Positions 57,834 through 64,000 of a stretch of 64,000 bases of DNA are shown here, one piece after another. The notes under the pieces are model-generated. The model made no database searches, had not been told where the DNA came from, and was given only the letters and a program-made list of their open reading frames with translations. Each line of letters begins with the position of its first letter. Position 1 is the first letter of the stretch. The stretch is from an uncultured Prevotellaceae bacterium (lineage in GTDB: Bacteria > Bacteroidota > Bacteroidia > Bacteroidales > Bacteroidaceae): positions 1 through 64,000 of the forward strand of contig CACYKX010000010.1 of the NCBI GenBank assembly GCA_902775075.1. Direction: 5' to 3'. A program made the translations under genes and the position numbers.

Positions 57834-58673
57834 TTAAGCCTCTTCTGTGTGGTTAGCTTCGTATGTCTGAGCAATTGAGTAACCTACCTCGTCGAGTGCG
57901 TATGTCAACTTATCAACCTTGTTTGTGTAGTAGTTGTAAGATACAACAGCACACCAAGAAGTTGCGATACCGAAAGCTGTATTGATCAAGGCCTCAGAGA
58001 TACCCTGTGATAGAGCAGCAGAGTCAGCACCACCACCTGCAGACAAAGCAGAGAATGAACGGATCATACCGGTTACAGTACCAAGAAGACCAGTCAATGT
58101 ACCCAATGTTACAATAGTAGCGATGATTGGGAGGTTCATTGTAAGAGTAGGCATCTCAAGCTGAGTTGCTTCCTCGTGAGCCTGCTGGATCTTAGCAACC
58201 TTCTGGCTCTTCTTAAGAGCAGCGTTAGCACCTGATTCCATATCCTTGTAAGCAGCAAGTGAAGCGTTTACAACGTTAGCTACAGAACCACCTTCTTTGT
58301 CGCAGAGCTGCTGAGCTTTAGCGATGTCACCTGCATTCATTGCAGCCTTGATGTTAGCAACAAACTTTGGAAGAGAACCCTTACCGAAAGCAGTCTTAAG
58401 AGCCAACCAACGCTCAATAGACATAGCCAATACTGTATACAACAAAGTGTGGATAACTGGAACGACTAGACCACCTTTGAAGATAGTACCCCATACGTCT
58501 GCTGGGTTAGTTTTAGCCTCACCATCCTGGAAGTGTGAAGGATCACCGAACCATGTGTAGAACAAGACGAAAGCGATTACTGCGCATACGACGATAATCC
58601 AGAATGCGCCTCTAACTCCCTGGAAGCCCTTTGACTGTTTCTTAGGGCTTGACTTTTGATTTGTAGTTGCCAT
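57834..58673 (-). CDS. exbB: MotA/TolQ/ExbB proton-channel protein
   Basis: 279 residues. Membrane segments lie at about 22-42, 73-93, 175-200 and 225-245. The MotA_ExbB domain is around residues 150-245 (MNLPIIATIVTLGTLTGLLG, TVTGMIRSFSAL, ALINTAFGIATSWCAVV). First gene of the TonB-energising operon. Confidence 0.94.
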   Translation of the reverse strand: MATTNQKSSPKKQSKGFQGVRGAFWIIVVCAVIAFVLFYTWFGDPSHFQDGEAKTNPADVWGTIFKGGLVVPVIHTLLYTVLAMSIERWLALKTAFGKGSLPKFVANIKAAMNAGDIAKAQQLCDKEGGSVANVVNASLAAYKDMESGANAALKKSQKVAKIQQAHEEATQLEMPTLTMNLPIIATIVTLGTLTGLLGTVTGMIRSFSALSAGGGADSAALSQGISEALINTAFGIATSWCAVVSYNYYTNKVDKLTYALDEVGYSIAQTYEANHTEEA

Positions 58674-58784
58674 AATTTTAAAATTTAAATTTTAGTTATT
58701 AATGAATTATAGTTATTAAATTTCCTTATAGTTAAAGTTAACATTTTGCGTTTTTACGCATAAAGTGCATACTTTTTCTCTCGG

Positions 58785-58792
58785 CAAAGATA
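58785..58792 (-). promoter_or_regulatory. Candidate -7 box for the exbB operon
   Basis: TATCTTTG followed by C on the minus strand. The leader would be about 105 bases and contains a small GCGT/ACGC hairpin near 58748. The -33 element is unclear. Confidence 0.55.
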
Positions 58793-58833
58793 ACTAATTA
58801 GAAGTAAATACGTGCCTAATTAAGAAGTTTTAA

Positions 58834-58866
58834 CGGGATAATCGCATAAAAAGTGCGAATATCCCG
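58834..58866 (-). terminator. Probable terminator of aspC
   Basis: CGGGATA and TCGCA at 58834-58846 pair with TGCGA and TATCCCG at 58854-58866, separated by an A-A mismatch. It lies 25 bases after the aminotransferase stop. On the minus strand a modest T-containing run follows. Confidence 0.65.
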
Positions 58867-58891
58867 ATAAATGCAGCTTGACAGTAATATT

Positions 58892-60085
58892 TTACTTCAA
58901 CTTTGCTAGATTTTCCTTAATTCTGCGCATTGCTTCGATGATGTTTTCATCACTTGTTGCATAACTCATTCTGAAGCAGTTTGGATCTCCGAAAGCATCT
59001 CCTCCTACTGTCGCAACGTGAGCTTTTTCCAAAAGGTACATTGCAAAGTCTGTGGAGTTGTTGATTGTCGTTGTTCCGTCGCTTTTACCAAAGAAACTTG
59101 AAATTTTAGGGAAAAGATAGAAAGCTCCTTGTGGAACGTTCACTTCGAATCCCGGAATCTCTTTTGATAGTTTTACGATTAGGTCTCTTCTGCGCTCAAA
59201 TGCCTTTCTCATGTCCTCTACACAGGTTTGGTCTCCAGTGTATGCAGCGATAGCAGCCATCTGACTTACAGAACTTGTTCCACTGGTGTATTGTCCTTGG
59301 AGTTTATTGATTCCCTTCACGATCCATTCGGGAGCAGCCACCCATCCAAGTCGCCATCCTGTCATTGCATACGCTTTTGAAACACCGTTGCAGATGATAG
59401 TTTTTTCTTTCATTCCTTGGAACTGAGCGATACTGTTATGTTTACCGATATAGTTGATATGCTCATAGATTTCGTCAGAAAGTACGAATAAGTTTTCATG
59501 CTTACTTATCACTTTTGCGAGTTCCTCTAGTTCTTCTTTGCTATATACACTTCCTGTAGGATTGCTAGGAGAGCAAAGAATAAGCATTTTAGTTTTTGGT
59601 GTGATGGCTTTTTCTAATTGTTCTGCAGTAATTTTGAAATCTTGCTCAAATCCTGCATTAATAATAATAGGTGTACCACCTGCAAGTTTTACCATCTGTG
59701 GATAGCTTACCCAATATGGTGCAGGGATGATAACTTCATCTTCAGGATTTACCAAGGCGAGGATAGTGTTACATACGCCTTGTTTGCCTCCTGTCCCTAC
59801 AATAACCTCACTTGCTTTATATTCGAGTTGATTTTCCTTCTTTAATTTGGCAACAATTGCATTTTTTAAGGCTGGATATCCAGGAACTGGAGAATATTTA
59901 GAATAGTTGTCTTCAATAGCTTTCTTTCCAGCTTCTTTAATGTGGTCTGGTGTCATGAAATCAGGTTCTCCGACGCTCATGTTGATGACGTCAATGCCCT
60001 GTGCTTTCATTTCACTACTCTTTTGTGACATTGCTAGCGTCGCAGAAGGCGCTAAACGATTTAAACGGTTAGATAATTGTGCCAT
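58892..60085 (-). CDS. aspC: Pyridoxal-phosphate aspartate aminotransferase, class I fold
   Basis: 397 residues starting MAQLSNRLNRLAPSATLAMS. Seen: SNPTGSVYSKEEL, the PLP-contact DEIYEHINY, the PLP lysine in NGVSKAYAMTGWRLGW, and FRMSYATSDENIIEAM. It belongs to the thermostable type Ib aspartate/prephenate aminotransferases, so substrate range may include prephenate. A 12-residue extension upstream overlaps the predicted promoter and is rejected. Confidence 0.92.
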   Translation of the reverse strand: MAQLSNRLNRLAPSATLAMSQKSSEMKAQGIDVINMSVGEPDFMTPDHIKEAGKKAIEDNYSKYSPVPGYPALKNAIVAKLKKENQLEYKASEVIVGTGGKQGVCNTILALVNPEDEVIIPAPYWVSYPQMVKLAGGTPIIINAGFEQDFKITAEQLEKAITPKTKMLILCSPSNPTGSVYSKEELEELAKVISKHENLFVLSDEIYEHINYIGKHNSIAQFQGMKEKTIICNGVSKAYAMTGWRLGWVAAPEWIVKGINKLQGQYTSGTSSVSQMAAIAAYTGDQTCVEDMRKAFERRRDLIVKLSKEIPGFEVNVPQGAFYLFPKISSFFGKSDGTTTINNSTDFAMYLLEKAHVATVGGDAFGDPNCFRMSYATSDENIIEAMRRIKENLAKLK

Positions 60086-60118
60086 AATTCTTTCAATTCT
60101 TGTAATTGATTGTTTTTG

Positions 60119-60126
60119 CAAAAGTA
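60119..60126 (-). promoter_or_regulatory. Candidate -7 box for aspC
   Basis: TACTTTTG followed by C on the minus strand, with the start predicted near 60112 and a leader of about 27 bases. Confidence 0.5.
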
Positions 60127-60156
60127 ATCATTTTATTCGTTTTAAAGAAAAAAATA

Positions 60157-60202
60157 TGGCATTATTTCACAATCTTGCTTTTATTTGTGAAATAATGCCA
60201 TG
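60157..60202 (-). terminator. Terminator after ribBA
   Basis: A perfect 17-bp stem (60157-60173 with 60186-60202) and 12-base loop. On the minus strand it is followed by TATTTTTTTC. It separates the ribBA transcript from aspC. Confidence 0.92.
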
Positions 60203-60227
60203 ATAATCATCTATAAAACTGAAGATG

Positions 60228-61439
60228 TTAATCCAAATGTAGGTTATGTCCCATTCTGTCTCTCTTGGTTTTCAAGTATCGAACATCGAATCTGTTAGGA
60301 CTTACCTCGATAGGTACATTTTCTACGATTTCCAATCCGTAAGCTTCTAGTCCAACTCGTTTTGTTGGATTGTTTGTCATGAGTCTCATCTTGTGTACAC
60401 CCAAGTGACGGAGCATCTGAGCGCCACATCCATAATCTCTTTCGTCAGGTTTGAAGCCGAGGTGAATGTTTGCGTCAACAGTATCTAGTCCTTGTTCCTG
60501 AAGCTTGTATGCAGCGATCTTGTTCATGAGTCCAATACCTCTGCCTTCTTGCTGCATATAGATAAGGACGCCCTTTCCTTCTTTCTCGATCATTTGCATG
60601 GCTTTGTGTAATTGTTCTCCACAATCACAACGTTGACTTCCTAAGATGTCGCCAGTAGCACAAGAAGAATGTACACGTACGAGAATAGATTCTCCCTCTT
60701 CCCATGTTCCTTTGATGAGTGCCATATGTTCCAAACCGTTGCTTGTCTGACGGAAAGGAATAAGATGGAAGTGACCATACTCGGTAGGTAGATCAACTTC
60801 TTCGCCTACTTCAATGCTTGATTCTTTCTTGAGTCGATATGCGATAAGGTCTTTTATTGTTATGATTTTAAGTCCCCATTCTTTAGCTCTTTCTTGTAAC
60901 TCGGGCATACGTGCCATGGTACCGTCTTCGTTCATGATTTCCATTAAGGCACCTGCAGGGTATAGGCCTGTGAGTTTACATAGGTCGACGGCAGCTTCCG
61001 TATGACCACTTCTGCGCAAAACTCCATTGTCTTGAGCGTAAAGAGGGTTGATATGTCCTGGTCGGCCAAAGGTCTGAGGAGTAGATTTCGGATTTGCAAG
61101 GGCTTTGATTGTTTCCGCTCTGTCGTGAGCAGAAACACCAGTAGTACAACCTTCCAGTTTATCGACAGTAACAGTAAAAGGTGTACCAAGCATGGAAGTA
61201 TTTTCTTCTACTTGTCGTGGTAAATCCAACTCGTCAGCACGCGACAATGTGATAGGCGCGCAAAGTACACCTCGTGCGTTCTTGAGCATAAAGTTAACCT
61301 TTTCTGCTGTTATCTTTTCTGCTGCTATGATGAGATCGCCTTCGTTTTCTCGATCCTCATCGTCAACGACGATAACGAATTTACCGTCTTTGAAATCCTT
61401 TAAGGCATCTTCAATCTTGCTTAATTTAAACTCTTCCAT
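60228..61439 (-). CDS. ribBA: Bifunctional DHBP synthase / GTP cyclohydrolase II
   Basis: 403 residues. The RibB domain (about 1-205) has [20 protein letters not shown] and [17 protein letters not shown]. The RibA domain (about 206-400) has the zinc-binding [29 protein letters not shown] and [12 protein letters not shown]. It provides both entry steps of riboflavin synthesis. No FMN riboswitch precedes it; it starts 17 bases after the LPS permease-like gene and is cotranscribed with it. Confidence 0.96.
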   Translation of the reverse strand: MEEFKLSKIEDALKDFKDGKFVIVVDDEDRENEGDLIIAAEKITAEKVNFMLKNARGVLCAPITLSRADELDLPRQVEENTSMLGTPFTVTVDKLEGCTTGVSAHDRAETIKALANPKSTPQTFGRPGHINPLYAQDNGVLRRSGHTEAAVDLCKLTGLYPAGALMEIMNEDGTMARMPELQERAKEWGLKIITIKDLIAYRLKKESSIEVGEEVDLPTEYGHFHLIPFRQTSNGLEHMALIKGTWEEGESILVRVHSSCATGDILGSQRCDCGEQLHKAMQMIEKEGKGVLIYMQQEGRGIGLMNKIAAYKLQEQGLDTVDANIHLGFKPDERDYGCGAQMLRHLGVHKMRLMTNNPTKRVGLEAYGLEIVENVPIEVSPNRFDVRYLKTKRDRMGHNLHLD

Positions 61440-61456
61440 ATTAATACCTATTTTAG

Positions 61457-63355
61457 TTACATGTCTTTTGTTCTATTGATAATATTCTCGTTTGTGACTT
61501 TAATGACTTGTAGGTCATGTAATAGACGTAAACGGAATGACCACATTCTTATATATAGGAATGCTCCTACAGGGATGAGGATAGCTGCAATAGCGTTCAT
61601 CCATTTGTTTTCGAAAGGTCGGGTATGAGCTTTCGTAGAGATGATAGGATATTTGTTGATTTCTGTCAATATGACTTTATCCTTGGTGTTACTGAGATCT
61701 TCAATAATTCTTTCCAAGTGTTCATTCATTTCCTCTATTTTGTGATCAGGCTTGAACTTGAAGAATACATCGATAAAGTTAGGAGCATGCTTTAGGTTGT
61801 GTTCTAAATTGTAGATGCTGATAGATTTGTTGATGATTTCAAGTTCTTTAGCATCATCTTCGTATTTAGGTTCTTCGATGATTACCTCCTTACTAAAGAT
61901 GTGACGCTTCATGCGAAGTCCAAGAAGATGCATGAAGAAGCTGCGATATACGTCCATGTTGAAGACCACAGAATCCTTGTTGGCCTTGTAAGTTACAAAG
62001 CATGCTAATGGGATGAGGATAGCTGGAGATAATCCCTTTCCGAACCATACCGTCCACATACCTCCGCGTGCCATTCTGTATCCTGTGTTGTCTAGAATAT
62101 AATAGATAATGAATACCAAAACGGAAATGATGACTGGGAGACCAAGACCACCTTTTCTGATAATAGCGCCGAGTGGAGCACCAATGAAGAAGAATATTAA
62201 GCATGATAAAGCCAGCGTAAACTTATTGATGGCTTCGATTTCATGTTCACGGATAATCTTATCACCATCTTTTGTGATCATACTTTTGAAGTCAAGGTCG
62301 CTTACAGCATTTTGGACCCTGTTCATGGCTATAGATATAGCCTGCTGTTTCTTTTGAGGAGGCAGATGCATGTATGCAGAATCAAAGTTGCATGCATTAT
62401 TGTCAGCCATCTTCAGATATTTCAGAGAATCCCTTTTGCTGATGCCAGAGTGATAGAAATAAGAAGCTTGAGCTTGTGCATAATAGCTTCTTCCGATGCT
62501 ATCATATATAAGGTTTAATGAGTCCAAGTCGTTATGAATCTGTGCAAGTCCTTTTCCTCTTGCGTTGTTTGAAAGACTTGCCATATCCGTCATGTTAAAA
62601 TCAGCATCGAAATCGATAACAATTTTCTTTGCTGTGAAAGTTTCTCGGCGATATGGTACGGCAGCGCTGTTTCCGAATTCTGAGCTTTGCATATTCTGAA
62701 ACCATTCACCGCTCCAAAGCTTAAGAATCAAATGTTTTTTCTCAGCCGTCGATTGTAACATTCCTGAGTCCGCAAGAATGATAGCTTGATCCTCGTAACT
62801 GTTAGTCATACGATATATCATGATACCATACAACTTGCCAGTCTTTACATCTTTCTTCTGAACGTATAGATTACTGTTCGGGATGCCATCGTAGAAGATG
62901 CCCTCAGGAATTTCAAGTTCTGGACTCTTTTGCTTCATAGAAATCAGCATCTGAGCGAGCTTCATGTTAGCATCCGGGCCGATGTTATTCTCGAAGTAGA
63001 AAGACATACTCATGATACAAATCGTGATAAATATCAACGACCTAAAAGCTTGCATGAGTGATATACCTGCAGCTTTGATAGCTGTAAGCTCAGAAGATTC
63101 ACCTAAATTACCAAATGTAATCAAAGACGATAGCAGGATGGCGAGCGGGAGAGCCTGAGGTACTAGCATCAAACCCATATACCAAAAGAACTGTGCCATG
63201 ATTTCCATAGACAGTCCTTTACCAATAAGATCATCGATATATCGCCAAAGGAATTGCATCATTAGCACAAACTGACATATAAAGAATGTGCCCATGAATA
63301 GTAAACCAAACTGTTTGGCAATGAAGATATCTAGTTTTTTAATACGAAGATTCAT
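61457..63355 (-). CDS. LptF/LptG-family permease with long C-terminal extension
   Basis: 632 residues. The YjgP/YjgQ family core has N-terminal membrane helices ([20 protein letters not shown], then [18 protein letters not shown] and residues about 110-125). A large periplasmic domain follows, then C-terminal helices at about 375-470. The last 150 residues are an acidic, helical cytoplasmic extension ending with another membrane helix ([20 protein letters not shown]). The E. coli proteins are about 360 residues. It is probably part of the LptBFG lipopolysaccharide extractor. Confidence 0.88.
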   Translation of the reverse strand: MNLRIKKLDIFIAKQFGLLFMGTFFICQFVLMMQFLWRYIDDLIGKGLSMEIMAQFFWYMGLMLVPQALPLAILLSSLITFGNLGESSELTAIKAAGISLMQAFRSLIFITICIMSMSFYFENNIGPDANMKLAQMLISMKQKSPELEIPEGIFYDGIPNSNLYVQKKDVKTGKLYGIMIYRMTNSYEDQAIILADSGMLQSTAEKKHLILKLWSGEWFQNMQSSEFGNSAAVPYRRETFTAKKIVIDFDADFNMTDMASLSNNARGKGLAQIHNDLDSLNLIYDSIGRSYYAQAQASYFYHSGISKRDSLKYLKMADNNACNFDSAYMHLPPQKKQQAISIAMNRVQNAVSDLDFKSMITKDGDKIIREHEIEAINKFTLALSCLIFFFIGAPLGAIIRKGGLGLPVIISVLVFIIYYILDNTGYRMARGGMWTVWFGKGLSPAILIPLACFVTYKANKDSVVFNMDVYRSFFMHLLGLRMKRHIFSKEVIIEEPKYEDDAKELEIINKSISIYNLEHNLKHAPNFIDVFFKFKPDHKIEEMNEHLERIIEDLSNTKDKVILTEINKYPIISTKAHTRPFENKWMNAIAAILIPVGAFLYIRMWSFRLRLLHDLQVIKVTNENIINRTKDM

Positions 63356-63448
63356 TTCTATACTTACTTAGGTAAACTAATTACCAACTTGCAAAATTAA
63401 TACAAAAAAGTCAAATACTCGCCATTTTACGTTTTTTTTTGATTTTAT

Positions 63449-63472
63449 ATACCTATTATTTATAGTAGGTAT
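63449..63472. other. Hairpin in the lptF/G-tRNA-Met gap
   Basis: ATACCTATTA at 63449-63458 pairs with TAGTAGGTAT (63463-63472) with one wobble. No attached T-run. It lies upstream of both genes and has no assigned function. The rest of this 272-base gap is A/T-rich and holds only the tRNA promoter. Confidence 0.4.
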
Positions 63473-63556
63473 TTGTTGTTGTTCGTTCTGAATATAGTAT
63501 TTGTTATTTCTTCAAGACATAAAAATTGCAGAAAACGAAAAATATTTTGCTAAAAA

Positions 63557-63588
63557 TTTGGTGCATTAAAAAAATATGTCTATCTTTG
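63557..63588 (+). promoter_or_regulatory. Bacteroidetes promoter for tRNA-Met
   Basis: TTTG at 63557-63560 and TATCTTTG at 63581-63588 are 20 bases apart, the same architecture and -7 sequence as the tRNA cluster promoter at 1168-1199. Confidence 0.75.
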
Positions 63589-63627
63589 CACCCGCAAACG
63601 ACAAATTTAAGTTTCGATTGCTACGTT

Positions 63628-63701
63628 GGCGGGATAGCTCAGCTGGTTAGAGCGTCGGATTCATAATCCGGAGGTCGTGGGTTCGGGTCCCACCCCCGCT
63701 A
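63628..63701 (+). tRNA. tRNA with CAT anticodon (elongator Met, or Ile2)
   Basis: Canonical D-arm GCTCAGCTGGTTAGAGC, anticodon stem TCGGA/TCCGG with loop TTCATAA, and T-arm GTGGG/CCCAC. The acceptor pairs G1 with U72 as a wobble and has an A-C opposition at 7-66. It is not an initiator type. CAT can be Met or lysidine-modified Ile; sequence alone does not settle it. CCA is not encoded. Confidence 0.88.
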
Positions 63702-63706
63702 CAAGT

Positions 63707-63743
63707 TCCCTTGTAAGTCAAAGACTTATGAGGGATTTTTTTT
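63707..63743 (+). terminator. Terminator after tRNA-Met
   Basis: CCCTTGTAAGTC pairs with GACTTATGAGGG around AAA with internal mismatches, followed by a run of eight or nine T. Confidence 0.75.
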
Positions 63744-63756
63744 ATAACTAAATTAT

Positions 63757-64000
63757 ATGTACAAACCAAATTTTAACAAGCGCTTTATCTTTAAGTTCAA
63801 GCATTTCTCGAACAAAAGATATTCGCTCTTTTCTGTATTAGGAAAGGAAGTGCTTGTTGGCACATTAAGTGTGGCTACTCTTTCGCATGCTAAAGCGGAA
63901 GGTATAAGCACAGATGTCAGCAAGGTTTCTGCCGATTCTGCGATGCAGACAAAGACTTATGAACTGGATGAAGTCCAAGTGACTGCGTCTAGAGCGCCAC
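63757..64000 (+). CDS. TonB-dependent outer-membrane receptor (3' end outside window)
   Basis: The frame from ATG 63757 is open to the window end (81 codons). After a long basic N-region and a hydrophobic stretch (EVLVGTLSVATLSHAKAEG) comes YELDEVQVTASRAP, the TonB box and plug start typical of BtuB-like receptors. Substrate is unknown. The terminator at 63707-63743 separates it from the tRNA. Confidence 0.8.
   Translation, partial: MYKPNFNKRFIFKFKHFSNKRYSLFSVLGKEVLVGTLSVATLSHAKAEGISTDVSKVSADSAMQTKTYELDEVQVTASRAP

Noticed and set aside
60228..61457. FMN riboswitch before ribBA
   Set aside because: Only 17 bases separate ribBA from the upstream gene, leaving no room for the aptamer.
63449..63472. 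Terminator of a gene near tRNA-Met
   Set aside because: Lies upstream of both flanking genes and has no T-run attached.

Overview
The window looks like a chromosomal core segment of a Bacteroidales bacterium, most likely Prevotellaceae (Prevotella in the broad sense). Base composition is moderately AT-rich. Almost every recognisable promoter is of the Bacteroidetes type (TTTG, about 20 bases, then TAnnTTTG). Most start codons follow A/T-rich leaders without a Shine-Dalgarno sequence. The window also holds an ExbB-ExbD-ExbD-TonB cluster, a PorT-like outer-membrane protein and the start of a TonB-dependent receptor. The species call is inference from gene content and style, not from a search.

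Layout. 1-1150: 3' part of a Xer-type recombinase and hpf. 1168-5985: four tRNAs, tuf, tRNA-Trp, secE, nusG, rplK, rplA, rplJ, rplL. 6129-14300: rpoB and rpoC, closed by a terminator. 14583-32705: the fused str-S10-spc-alpha ribosomal super-operon (rpsL to rplQ) with secY, a map homologue, infA and rpoA. 32802-41677: a lipoprotein, gdhA (minus), a receiver/PEP-synthase-like fusion followed by a membrane MutS-like ATPase, an intergenic region of about 850 bases with a probable small RNA unit and phased palindromes, and fba. 41788-49607: nnrDE (minus), hpt-adk-obgE-pgeF, an M23-like protein, a stand-alone AICAR transformylase with a small basic protein (minus), and a small orphan gene. 49674-53059: rplS (minus), a 5'-nucleotidase split in two genes, a porT-like gene (minus), ferredoxin. 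53180-58673 (minus): exbB-exbD-exbD-tonB-PstS-like-TPR operon. 58892-63355 (minus): aspartate aminotransferase, and lptF/G-like plus ribBA. 63628-64000: tRNA-Met and the start of a TonB-dependent receptor.

How it fits together. The first half is the transcription and translation apparatus with its usual cofactors (SecE/SecY, NusG, EF-Tu, EF-G, IF-1, HPF). The second half is housekeeping metabolism (purine salvage and synthesis, glycolysis, glutamate, riboflavin) plus envelope functions (TonB energising, LPS export, T9SS component, periplasmic nucleotidase).

The most striking observation is in the ordinary-looking map gene between secY and infA. Aligned without gaps in the active site to E. 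coli methionine aminopeptidase, three of five metal ligands (D97, D108, E235) and both catalytic histidines (H79, H178) are replaced, while the open frame and operon position are kept. It looks like a methionine aminopeptidase pseudoenzyme. Other points worth attention are an exact 45-bp duplication in the L7/L12 hinge, hairpins inside the ribosomal operons, the receiver/PEP-synthase/MutS pair, and the probable small RNA near 39.9 kb.
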